DNA from: Nitriliruptoraceae bacterium
Lineage (GTDB): Bacteria; Actinomycetota; Nitriliruptoria; Nitriliruptorales; Nitriliruptoraceae
Assembly: GCA_003554005.1 (NCBI GenBank)
Contig: PWEU01000197.1
Span: 1 to 22,684 of the forward strand
Length of the DNA stretch: 22,684 nt
Direction: 5' to 3'
The stretch's first letter is position 1. Each line of letters starts with the position of its first letter. Shown here in pieces: positions 6,319 through 13,519 of the stretch. A model generated the notes under the pieces. The model had not been told where the DNA came from and did not search any database. It was given only the letters and a program-made list of their open reading frames with translations. A program made the position numbers and the translations under genes.

Positions 6319-7602
6319 TCAGATCGCGAGCAGGGTCACCGCGGCGAGCAGGCACAGGACCCCGGTGAGGTCCATGGTCGCGGTCACGATGGGGATGCCG
6401 TGGTTGTCGGGGTCGAACCCGAACCGGAAGGACACGGAGGCGGCGGCGTAGGCGGTGAGCGCGAGGATGGGCAGTGCGAACAGCCCGGCCAGCAGCACGA
6501 CCCCGAGGGTCACGAGCAGACCCAACGGTGCCACACCCGGCACGACCACCGCCGCCAGCCAGCCGGCCACCGCGACACCGGTGAACGCCAGCGCCGCCAG
6601 CAGCGTCGTCAGCGAGAAGTCCAGGATCGCGAGCTTGCCCGGCAGCAGCCGCGGGTCGAGCTGGCCGACGTGGAGCTTGGAGGCGAGCCGGCTCGACAGC
6701 ATCCCGCCGAGGGATCCGCAGTTGGCGATGAAGGGGGGGATCAGCACGAGCAGCGCCGCGGCGCCGAACTGCTCCTCGGCTCGGGCCTCGACGACCACGC
6801 CGGCCAGGACGTCCACGGTGACCGCGATCGTCAGCACGATCAGCGACTCGCGGACCACCCGTCGGATCAGGGGATCCTCGGTCCGCACCCCGACGATGAC
6901 GGCGACCACGCCGGCCACCAGACCGACCGCACCGGTGGTGTTCGCGAGCCACGGCACGTCCAGGACCAGCGTGGCGAGCAGCAGCGCCGGCAGGGTGACG
7001 AGGTCCCCGGTCGCGGTGATGATGGGGGCGCCGGCGTCGTCGAGGTTGAACCCGACCGCCTGGCTCCGGCGGGCCATGGTGATGACCACCACGAACAGCA
7101 CGATCGACGACAGCACCGCGCCGATCAACGAGATCGCGACCAGCTGGAGCAGGGGGACGGTCCGTAGCCCGAGCGCGGCGCTGACGGCCCAGGCGATCGC
7201 GCCGGCCTGGAGCGCCGAGGCCAGGCTCAGGACCGTGGACGCCTCCACCTGGCGGCCGAGGTAGCTCGTCCTCGACAGGTCCCGGTCGAACTCACCGGTC
7301 AGGATGCCCGTGGCCAGTCGGGAGCCCAGCGCTCCGAAGATGGCCCCGCGCATCCCGATGGCCGCCGGGATCAGTGCGAGCAACCCGGGGACCGCCTCCA
7401 GCCGCTCCTCGGCTGAGGCCAGCACGATGCCGGCGATCAGCGTCGCCCCGAGCCCGAGCGCCAGCGCCTGGGAGCCGGTGCGGATGCTGCGGGCCTCCTG
7501 TACCCAGTAGGCCCGGACGGTCGTCACGGGTAGCCCGATGGCGTGCCCGAGCAGCTTCAGCAACCGTGGCACCCGGGGCACCGGGGCCCAGCGTGGGCTC
7601 AC
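6319..7602 (-). CDS. MgtE/SLC41-type divalent cation permease with two membrane domains
   Basis: This is a predicted inner-membrane cation transporter, probably for Mg2+ or a similar divalent ion. The 427 residues hold two homologous MgtE integral-membrane domains. The first has LIPAAIGMRGAIFGALGSRL (about 75-100) and FNLDDAGAPIITATGD. The second has LIPPFIANCGSLGGMLSSRL and FDPDNHGIPIVTATMD. The paired acidic DD and DPD motifs and the (P)IxTATxD helices are the family's ion-path signatures. Unlike classic bacterial MgtE there is no N-terminal or CBS cytoplasmic gating domain. The two-domain layout is like COG1824 and eukaryotic SLC41. Gating may instead be supplied by the adjacent PhoU/TrkA-C protein. 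GTG at 7602 has GGAG 8 bp upstream. Ion specificity is inferred from family only. Confidence 0.88.
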   Translation of the reverse strand: MSPRWAPVPRVPRLLKLLGHAIGLPVTTVRAYWVQEARSIRTGSQALALGLGATLIAGIVLASAEERLEAVPGLLALIPAAIGMRGAIFGALGSRLATGILTGEFDRDLSRTSYLGRQVEASTVLSLASALQAGAIAWAVSAALGLRTVPLLQLVAISLIGAVLSSIVLFVVVITMARRSQAVGFNLDDAGAPIITATGDLVTLPALLLATLVLDVPWLANTTGAVGLVAGVVAVIVGVRTEDPLIRRVVRESLIVLTIAVTVDVLAGVVVEARAEEQFGAAALLVLIPPFIANCGSLGGMLSSRLASKLHVGQLDPRLLPGKLAILDFSLTTLLAALAFTGVAVAGWLAAVVVPGVAPLGLLVTLGVVLLAGLFALPILALTAYAAASVSFRFGFDPDNHGIPIVTATMDLTGVLCLLAAVTLLAI

Positions 7603-7789
7603 AGTGATCTCCAGGGGTCGCGGTCGGGGTGGCGGTGGCCGTTCGCGCTACCGCCGAGGCATGGGGCTCCAGGTGGGGTGCCGCCTCCGGCGATGCGCGC
7701 TCAGGCTAGCGACGACCGCCCCCACGGGGACCGCGGCGACGGTCGGCGAGGAATCGTTCCGGCGCGACCTCCGTAGCTACCCTCCGGGC
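7603..7789. other. Divergent intergenic region between the cation permease and the DmdC-like dehydrogenase
   Basis: This 187-bp region has no supported gene. It should hold the promoters for both directions. TACCCT at 7778-7783 is a good TANNNT -10 for the rightward gene, ending 6 bp before its ATG, which would give a leaderless mRNA. No clear -35 is visible. Nothing else stands out. Confidence 0.5.
7778..7783 (+). promoter_or_regulatory. Candidate -10 element for leaderless expression of the DmdC-like gene
   Basis: TACCCT ends 6 bp before the ATG at 7790, so transcription would begin at or next to the A of the start codon. The gene has no Shine-Dalgarno sequence upstream (CTCCGGGC), which agrees with leaderless translation, common in actinobacteria. 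The -35 region is poor. Confidence 0.35.
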
Positions 7790-9586
7790 ATGGATACCTA
7801 CACCGCCCCGCTCCGTGATGTCCGCTTCGTCCTCGAGCACATCACCCCGCTGACGGCCCTCACCGCCACCGAGGCCTTCGCCCACGCCGACCCCGAGTTG
7901 GTGATGGGCCTGCTCGAGGAGGCGGGACGCTTCGCCGCCTCGGCGATCGCGCCCACCAACCGGGACGGCGACACGCAAGGCTCCGTCCTCTCCGACGGCG
8001 AGGTGGTGACGCCCGACAGCTTCAAGCAGGCCTACCGGCAGTACGTGGAGGCGGGCTGGGGCGCGGTGCAGCATCCGGCGGAGTTCGGCGGTGGCGCGTT
8101 CCCGCTCGCGGTCGCCAACGCGGTCAAGGAGTTCATCACCAGCGGGAACATGGCCTTCTCGCTCGGGCCTTTGCTCACCACCGGCGCGGTCTACCTGATG
8201 CAGCACCACTGCAGCCAGGAGCAGCTCGACGCGTACGTCCCGAAGCTGGTCAGCGGCGAGTGGGCAGGGACGATGAACCTCACCGAGCCCCAGGCCGGCT
8301 CGGATGTCGGTGCCGTGACCACCAAGGCCGTCCCCGCCGAGGACGGCACCTACCGCATCACCGGCCAGAAGATCTACATCACCTACGGCGAGCACGACCT
8401 GACCGACAACATCGTCCACCTGGTGCTCGCCCGGCTACCCGATGCCCCGCCCGGGGGCAAGGGCATCTCGCTGTTCATCGTGCCCAAGGTGCTGGTCGAA
8501 GACGACGGCTCCCTCGGCGAGCGCAACGACGTCCAGGTGGTCTCGATCGAGCACAAGCTCGGCATCCACGGCTCACCGACCTGCGTGATGGCGTTCGGCG
8601 AAGCGACCGGTGGCGCGGTCGGCGAGCTGGTCGGCGAGCCGAACCAGGGCATGCGCCAGATGTTCACGATGATGAACGACGCGCGCCTCGGCGTGGGCCT
8701 CCAGGGTCTCGCGATCGCCGAGCGGGCCTACCAGCAGGCGCTGCCCTACGCCCAGGACCGGCAGCAGGGTCGCGGGCCGGACACGCCGCCGGGGGAGCAG
8801 GCCCCGATCATCGAGCACGCCGATGTGCGTCGCATGCTGCTGACGATGAAGGCCAACGTCGAGGCCGTCCGGGCCCTGTGCTACCTCAACGCCCACGCCC
8901 TCGCCCTCGCCCACGCGGCGCCGGACGACGCGGCCCGCGAGGAGCACCGCAAGCTGGCGGACCTGCTCACCCCGCTGTCGAAGGCCTGGGGGACCGACGT
9001 CGGCGTCGAGATGACCTCCGTCGCGGTCCAGGTCCACGGCGGCATGGGCTACGTGGAGGAGACCGGGGTCGCGCAGCACTACCGCGATGCCCGCATCGCC
9101 CCCATCTACGAGGGCACCAACGGCATCCAGGCTCTCGATCTGGTCGGCCGCAAGCTGCCGATGGACGGCGGAGCCTTCGTCAAGGCGTTCCTGGGCGAGC
9201 TGCGCACCGAGGTCGACGCCCTGCCCGGGTCCCTGTCGGCGATCGCCGAGGCGCTGCACGAGGGGCTGGACGCCGTCGATCGGACGACCGCCTGGCTCGG
9301 TGAGCACCGCGAGTCCTTCGATGACGTCGCCGCCGGGGCGACCCCCTACCTGCGGTTGCTGGCCACGGTGGTGGGCGGGGTCCTGCTGGCCCGTGGCGCG
9401 GCGGCGGCCCAGCGCCTCCTCGACGACGGCGCGAGCGGTGGGGACGCGGAGTTCCTCGCGGCCAAGGTCACGGTCGCCCGGTTCTTCGCGACCCAGCTCG
9501 TGCCGGCTGCCGTGGGTCTCGAGCCCTCGGTGACCGCCGGAGCCGGGGATCTGCGCGCCCTCGACGCGGGACAGCTGGCACCCTGA
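7790..9586 (+). CDS. Large acyl-CoA dehydrogenase, DmdC (methylmercaptopropionyl-CoA dehydrogenase) type
   Basis: This is an FAD-dependent acyl-CoA dehydrogenase of the roughly 600-residue subfamily that includes DmdC of dimethylsulfoniopropionate breakdown and long-chain FadE-type enzymes. Seen in 598 residues: the diagnostic N-terminus MDTYTAPLRDVRFVLEHI, EFGGGAFP (98-105), the flavin motif MNLTEPQAGSDVG (162-174), KIYITYGEHDL (194-204), HKLGIHGSPTC (255-265), VHGGMGYVEE (415-424), and the catalytic-base loop IYEGTNGIQALDL with Glu441. An extra C-terminal helical domain (about 460-598) is typical of this group. ATG at 7790 matches the family N-terminus exactly, although no ribosome site precedes it. 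Many members act on ordinary acyl-CoAs. Without the other dmd genes here, a role in DMSP metabolism should not be assumed. Confidence 0.93.
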   Translation: MDTYTAPLRDVRFVLEHITPLTALTATEAFAHADPELVMGLLEEAGRFAASAIAPTNRDGDTQGSVLSDGEVVTPDSFKQAYRQYVEAGWGAVQHPAEFGGGAFPLAVANAVKEFITSGNMAFSLGPLLTTGAVYLMQHHCSQEQLDAYVPKLVSGEWAGTMNLTEPQAGSDVGAVTTKAVPAEDGTYRITGQKIYITYGEHDLTDNIVHLVLARLPDAPPGGKGISLFIVPKVLVEDDGSLGERNDVQVVSIEHKLGIHGSPTCVMAFGEATGGAVGELVGEPNQGMRQMFTMMNDARLGVGLQGLAIAERAYQQALPYAQDRQQGRGPDTPPGEQAPIIEHADVRRMLLTMKANVEAVRALCYLNAHALALAHAAPDDAAREEHRKLADLLTPLSKAWGTDVGVEMTSVAVQVHGGMGYVEETGVAQHYRDARIAPIYEGTNGIQALDLVGRKLPMDGGAFVKAFLGELRTEVDALPGSLSAIAEALHEGLDAVDRTTAWLGEHRESFDDVAAGATPYLRLLATVVGGVLLARGAAAAQRLLDDGASGGDAEFLAAKVTVARFFATQLVPAAVGLEPSVTAGAGDLRALDAGQLAP

Positions 9587-9601
9587 TCGCCAGGACCCGC
9601 C

Positions 9602-9617
9602 CCGCCGTGCACGGCGG
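9602..9617. promoter_or_regulatory. Perfect 16-bp palindrome upstream of the GerW-like gene
   Basis: CCGCCGTGCACGGCGG is fully self-complementary. It lies in the 52-bp gap between the DmdC-like stop and the next start, ending 21 bp before that start. As RNA it would make a 6-bp GC stem with a TGCA loop, and as DNA it could be a dimer-binding operator. No U-tract follows, so a terminator is less likely. Confidence 0.4.
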
Positions 9618-9638
9618 TGGGCCGAAGGGCAGGCGACC

Positions 9639-9989
9639 GTGAACGAGGCGACCGACCCCGAGGTGGTCGCGGACGGCCCGCCCGATCCGGTGCTGCGTCT
9701 GGCCCAGCGGGTGGTCGGCACCCCGATCGAGCGGGACGGGCTCGTGCTCGTCCCCGTCGCCGTGGTGCGCGGGGGCAGCGGTGGTGGCTCCGGTACCGAC
9801 GGCGAAGGCAACCTCGGCCAGGGGGCCGGGTGGGGTGGGATGGCGCGGCCGGTCGGCGCCTACGTCCTGGGCGATGGCCAGGTGCGCTACGAACCGGTCA
9901 TCGACGTGGCCCGGATCGTGCTGGGGGCCCAGCTGGCCGGGACCGTGGCCGTACTCCTCCTCGGCCGGTGGCTCAGCGCCAGGTCCTGA
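9639..9989 (+). CDS. GerW/YtfJ-like small protein with C-terminal membrane helix
   Basis: This 116-residue protein resembles the GerW (sporulation protein YtfJ) family. Seen: TPIERDGLVLVPVAVVRGGSG (about 28-48), a glycine-rich stretch (GGGSGTDGEGNLGQGAGWGG), then a hydrophobic strand ending in VGAYVLGDGQVRYEPVID, and a C-terminal membrane helix (about 90-113). In Bacillus the family is linked to spore germination, but homologues are widespread in non-spore-forming actinobacteria with unknown function, so no sporulation role is claimed. GTG at 9639 has an AAGGGCAGG upstream. It follows the dehydrogenase by 52 bp with a palindrome between. Its last 17 bp overlap the convergent TIGR03089 gene. 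The short length and low-complexity core limit certainty. Confidence 0.7.
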   Translation: MNEATDPEVVADGPPDPVLRLAQRVVGTPIERDGLVLVPVAVVRGGSGGGSGTDGEGNLGQGAGWGGMARPVGAYVLGDGQVRYEPVIDVARIVLGAQLAGTVAVLLLGRWLSARS

Positions 9990-10704
9990 CCCGCTCGGCC
10001 GCCGCAGCCCCGCGCGGGACGCCGCGGAGCACCACCGTCCCGCGACCCGTGAGCAGGGGACACAGCGACACGGCCACCAGGGCGGTGACCGGGTCGGTCC
10101 CGCCGGCCTCGACCCCGACGGTGCCCTCCCCGAGCGCGCCCGCCATCGCCAGCAGCTCGGCCTGGCTCCAGGCCCGCGACGCGGTCCGCAGCGCCAGGAG
10201 GTCCCCCCGGGCCTGCGACGGCGGCGGATGATCGGGGAGCGGCTGCGCCTCGTGGGTCCATGCGGGGATCCCGGCCGGGCTCGCCAGGGGGTCGTCGGGG
10301 TCCGGAGCGCCGTCCAGACCGTCGCCGAGGAGCAGGTCGGGAGGGCTGGCGTCCTGCGCACGGATCTGCGACGGGTGGCCGACGGTGACCTCGGCGGCAT
10401 CGCCAGAGGTCAACGCCACCGTGCCGCCCAGCCACCAGGTCGCCAGGGCGACGCTGGCGCTGGTCCAGCAGGGCGGCGCCAGCAGGCGCACGATGCTCCC
10501 GGGGCCGACGAGGTGGTCCAGTTCCAGCAGGTGCGCTCCCTTGGCAGCCCAGTTGGCCAGGGAGATCCCGCTCTGCTCGTAGCGGGCCTGCTGGTGCAGC
10601 ACGGTCACCGCCGGACGGTGACCGAGGGCGCTCGCACCGGCCGTGAGGGCTTCGGCGACGTGGATCGGTACCGGCTGGTCCGTGCGGGAGCCGCCGAGCT
10701 GCAC
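9973..10704 (-). CDS. TIGR03089-family protein (truncated acyl-adenylate-enzyme-like)
   Basis: This 243-residue protein matches the actinobacterial TIGR03089 family, which resembles the N-terminal part of AMP-binding (acyl-CoA synthetase) enzymes but lacks most of their catalytic motifs. Seen: GHRPAVTVLHQQARYE (28-43), the characteristic SLANWAAKGAHLL (48-60), a VRLLAPPCWTSASVALATWWLGGTV segment (72-96), and a C-terminal part with DPVTALVAVSLCPLLTGRGTVVL. No AMP-binding P-loop or adenylation motif is present, so it is probably not a working ligase. Function is unknown. GTG at 10704 is preferred because AGGAGG lies 5 bp upstream. It is divergent from the LCP gene block and overlaps the convergent GerW-like gene by 17 bp. 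A TIGR03089 gene next to an LCP gene recurs in actinobacteria. Confidence 0.85.
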   Translation of the reverse strand: MQLGGSRTDQPVPIHVAEALTAGASALGHRPAVTVLHQQARYEQSGISLANWAAKGAHLLELDHLVGPGSIVRLLAPPCWTSASVALATWWLGGTVALTSGDAAEVTVGHPSQIRAQDASPPDLLLGDGLDGAPDPDDPLASPAGIPAWTHEAQPLPDHPPPSQARGDLLALRTASRAWSQAELLAMAGALGEGTVGVEAGGTDPVTALVAVSLCPLLTGRGTVVLRGVPRGAAAAERVRTWR

Positions 10705-10944
10705 CTGCACCTCCTGGGGTGATCTCGCCGACCACCGGACGTCGGCGGTCGCCCGCTGTCGTCGACCACCGGGGTGTGCTCGCGGAGGCGTCGGACCTCC
10801 GCGTCGGAGGTGGCCACCCCGCCAGAGGGTGGCGCCGGGGGCGGCAGGGCCCGATGGTACCGTCGAGGTCCCTCGTGCCCGTCCGGGTGGCCGCCGAGGC
10901 CACCCCGACGACCGCGCCGTCCTGCCGAGCGAGGTCCCCACGTC
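10705..10944. promoter_or_regulatory. Divergent control region with three dyads (TIGR03089 / LCP block)
   Basis: This 240-bp region has no gene. It contains three inverted repeats: GCGGAGG/CCTCCGC at 10782-10802 with a 7-nt loop, the palindrome GGTGGCCACC at 10809-10818, and GGGTGGCC/GGCCACCC at 10885-10905 with a 5-nt loop. GGCCACCCCG occurs in both the second and third. TACCGT at 10858-10863 is a possible -10 for the rightward envelope genes and would put the third dyad in the 5' leader as a hairpin, about 40 nt before the start at 10945. No -35 match is convincing. Confidence 0.35.
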
Positions 10945-12195
10945 GTGTCCGGTTCCCTGACCTTCTCCGACGCCCGGCGCCCCCGGAGCGCCCGTGCCGC
11001 CCGCGTGACCGCGATCGTGGTCGGCGTGGTGCTCGGGCTGCTGCTGCTGTGGGGGTTGGTGGTCGGCGGCCTGTGGTCCTACGCGTGGCTGCAGCTCGGG
11101 GGCGAGGACGTCCCGGCGCTGCGTGAGGACGGTCTGGCCACCTTGGGTTCGGTCGACGGACCCCGCGCGCCGGAGGGCGCCACGACGGTCCTGGTCGCCC
11201 TGACCGGCCCGGTCGATCCGACGATCCCGCGCCCGCCGGCGCTCGAGGCGCCGCTGGTGCTGCTCCAGGTCGGGGGCCCCAGGGTGCGGCCGGCCGCCCT
11301 GCTGCTCCCCGAGGACGTGCCGTTGGCGCGCGAGCTGACCTTCGCCGACGTGCAGGCCGACGGCGGTACCGACCCCCTCGTCCGAGCCGTGGTGGACTAC
11401 ACCGACGTCGCGGTCGACCACGTCGTCAGCCTCTCGATCGACGCCCTGCCGCGGCTGGTGGACGCCCTCGCCCCCGTCGAGGTGTGCCGCAGCGATGGTT
11501 GCTCGAGCCCTCGGGGCGACGAGGTCCGCACCCTGCTGCTGCGCGCCGAGGGCGAGGAGCTGGCGTTGCTCACCGCGGATCTGGTGCGCTCGGTCGCCGC
11601 CGTGATGGACACCCGGTGGGCGGTGAGTTCCCCCCGGCAGGCGTGGCGGGTCGTGTCGGCGGTGTCGGACGAGGTGGTGACCGACGCCAGCTTGAGGGGC
11701 GGCCGGCTGCTGGACCTGGCGCAGGTACTGCGCAGCCCGGTGCGTATGGAGATCGACCGACTCCCGGTGCTGGTCAACCCCGCGTCGGGTCAGGTGCTCC
11801 CGATCCACGAGCCCGTGCAGGTCAGGCTCGAACATCTGCGCACCGGCACCTCGTTGACGGGAGCGGGTGGTCCGACCGAGGACCTGGAGCAGCAGCTGCT
11901 CGCCGGCATCGAGGTCGGGGTGCTCAACGGTGCCGGGGTGGACGGGCTGGCCGGCCGGGTCCAGGTCGAGCTCGAGTCCGGCGGGTTCGTCGTGGTGGGG
12001 ACGGGCAACGCGCCGAGCTTCGACCGTCAGCGGACCGTCATCACCTACCGTGAGGACGAGGAGGCGGCCGCCTTCGCCGCGGTGAGGATGAGCGAGGTAC
12101 TCGGTGGTGTGGAACTCGACGCCATCGCGCAGCGTCCGACCTTCGAAGGCGAGGAGGTCGACGTGCTCGTGATCGCAGGGGAGGACCTGTCGTGA
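10945..12195 (+). CDS. Degenerate LCP-like protein with C-terminal LytR_C domain
   Basis: This 416-residue membrane-anchored protein has one transmembrane helix (about 21-48) and an extracytoplasmic remainder. Residues about 60-240 follow the order of an LCP (LytR-CpsA-Psr) phosphotransferase, but the conserved polar residues are gone. VALTGPVD stands where active LCPs have LLVGSDAR, PLVLLQV replaces RSDVVMYL, LLPEDVPL replaces SFPRDLLV, and the late Arg-rich helix is LLLRAEGEELALLTADL. A cysteine pair (Cys181, Cys186) sits where the next gene also has cysteines. The C-terminal LytR_C domain (322-416) is canonical: IEVGVLNGAGVDGLA...YREDEEAAAFAAVRMSEVL...DVLVIAG. It probably binds rather than transfers glycan-lipid. 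GTG at 10945 has GCGAGGT upstream. The active paralogue follows 28 bp later. Confidence 0.8.
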   Translation: MSGSLTFSDARRPRSARAARVTAIVVGVVLGLLLLWGLVVGGLWSYAWLQLGGEDVPALREDGLATLGSVDGPRAPEGATTVLVALTGPVDPTIPRPPALEAPLVLLQVGGPRVRPAALLLPEDVPLARELTFADVQADGGTDPLVRAVVDYTDVAVDHVVSLSIDALPRLVDALAPVEVCRSDGCSSPRGDEVRTLLLRAEGEELALLTADLVRSVAAVMDTRWAVSSPRQAWRVVSAVSDEVVTDASLRGGRLLDLAQVLRSPVRMEIDRLPVLVNPASGQVLPIHEPVQVRLEHLRTGTSLTGAGGPTEDLEQQLLAGIEVGVLNGAGVDGLAGRVQVELESGGFVVVGTGNAPSFDRQRTVITYREDEEAAAFAAVRMSEVLGGVELDAIAQRPTFEGEEVDVLVIAGEDLS

Positions 12196-12223
12196 CCCGA
12201 GTGGTACCAGTGGTAGCGGTCCT

Positions 12224-13519
12224 GTGAGCCGCGGTGAGCCCGACCCGTGGGGCCCGGTCGTGGAGGCTGGGCGGTCTCGGCGCGGCCTGCGGCGCCTCGC
12301 GGTGCTGCTGGGCGTCGGGGGGTTGCTGACCATCGCCGCGGTCGGCACCCCGACCCAGCTGCTGGTCCAGCAGGTCGAGACCAACCTCAGCCGGGTGCCG
12401 GTCCCGGAGCTCGAGGAGCCGGTGCAGCGCTCTGACGCGCGCTACTTCCTCCTGGTCGGCTCCGACGCCCGTGACGGTCTCGATGCCGACGACCGTCGGG
12501 AGCTGACCCTGGGTAGCTTCGATGGACAGCGCAGCGACGTCGTGATGTACCTCGCCATCAGCGCCGATCGAGAGCAGGTGTCGCTGGTCAGCTTCCCGCG
12601 GGACCTGCTGGTCGAGCTCGACGGTCGCAGCCAGAAGCTGACGGACACCTTCGCCGGGGGACCGGATCAGCTGATCCTTGCGCTGCGGCAGAACTTCCAA
12701 CTCCCGGTCAACCACTACGCCGCCGTGACCCTGGGCGGGTTCGTCGACGCGGTGCGCACCCTGGGGTCGGTCGAGATCTGTCTGGACGAGCCCCTGCGTG
12801 ATCGGAAGGCCGGCGCCGACTTCGAGGCGGGGTGCCACGACATGGACGCCACCGAGGCGTTGGCCTTCGTCCGGTCCCGTCAGGGCGCCCGCGCCGATCT
12901 CGAGCGCATCGACCGCCAGCAGACGTTCCTGCAGGCGGTGCTGCGCGACCTGACCGCGACCCGCACCCTCGCCAACGCACGCCAGGTCTACCGCCTCACC
13001 GAGGATGTCGCGTCCTCGCTGACCACCGATGACCGGCTGGGCACGACCCAGATGATCGGGCTGGCCGACGAGTTGCGGTCCGTGGTCGACGCCGGCGTGC
13101 CGATGACCGCCGTCCCCGCCTACCCCCGCCGGATCGACGGGCTGGACTACATGGTCGCCTACGGCCCGGGGGCCCGCGCGCTGTTCGGCGATCTGCGGGC
13201 TGGTCGACAGGGGGAGGACCGCGGGAGCCGGGACGAACGCGACGAGACCGTCGTCGGTATCGCCAGCATCGGCCAGGGTGCCGGCATCTTGGACTCGACG
13301 CTGCGGTTCGCCGGGTTCCAGACCCGCGTCGGCGCGCGGGTCGGCTCGACCGAGGGGCTCGGAGCGGTGACCACGGTGTTCGTGGTCCCGGGGGAGGAGG
13401 AGCGCGCCGACTGGGTCGCCGCCACGCTGGGTGCCCCGACACGGCCGCTGCCCGAGGACGTGAGGGTGCCCGACGGGGTCCACGTGCTCGTCGCCAGCGG
13501 TGACGACGCGACGACCTGA
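12224..13519 (+). CDS. LCP-family glycopolymer--peptidoglycan phosphotransferase (LytR/CpsA/Psr)
   Basis: Enzymes of this family transfer a glycopolymer from its polyprenyl-phosphate carrier onto peptidoglycan at the outer face of the membrane. In 431 residues there is a transmembrane anchor (about 24-45) and a canonical LCP domain (about 73-245). It includes LLVGSDARDG (77-84) and QRSDVVMYLAIS (102-113), SFPRDLLVEL with the polyprenyl-phosphate-binding Arg126 and Asp127, and YAAVTLGGFVDAVRTLG. FVRSRQGARADLERIDRQQ (215-233) gives the second Arg cluster. Cys186 and Cys204 may form a disulfide. The C-terminal part (about 340-431) is a LytR_C-like fold, more diverged than in the preceding gene. 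The GTG start at 12224 has only a weak ribosome site and lies 28 bp after the preceding stop, so the two are likely co-expressed. The acceptor glycan is unknown. Confidence 0.92.
   Translation: MSRGEPDPWGPVVEAGRSRRGLRRLAVLLGVGGLLTIAAVGTPTQLLVQQVETNLSRVPVPELEEPVQRSDARYFLLVGSDARDGLDADDRRELTLGSFDGQRSDVVMYLAISADREQVSLVSFPRDLLVELDGRSQKLTDTFAGGPDQLILALRQNFQLPVNHYAAVTLGGFVDAVRTLGSVEICLDEPLRDRKAGADFEAGCHDMDATEALAFVRSRQGARADLERIDRQQTFLQAVLRDLTATRTLANARQVYRLTEDVASSLTTDDRLGTTQMIGLADELRSVVDAGVPMTAVPAYPRRIDGLDYMVAYGPGARALFGDLRAGRQGEDRGSRDERDETVVGIASIGQGAGILDSTLRFAGFQTRVGARVGSTEGLGAVTTVFVVPGEEERADWVAATLGAPTRPLPEDVRVPDGVHVLVASGDDATT

Noticed and set aside
9639..9989. Sporulation gene proving a spore-former
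   Set aside because: GerW/YtfJ-like proteins occur in many non-sporulating actinobacteria and no other sporulation gene is present here.
9973..12384. 803-codon minus-strand frame taken as one protein
   Set aside because: Only its last 243 codons (from 10704) are the TIGR03089 protein. The rest is antisense to the LCP-like gene.
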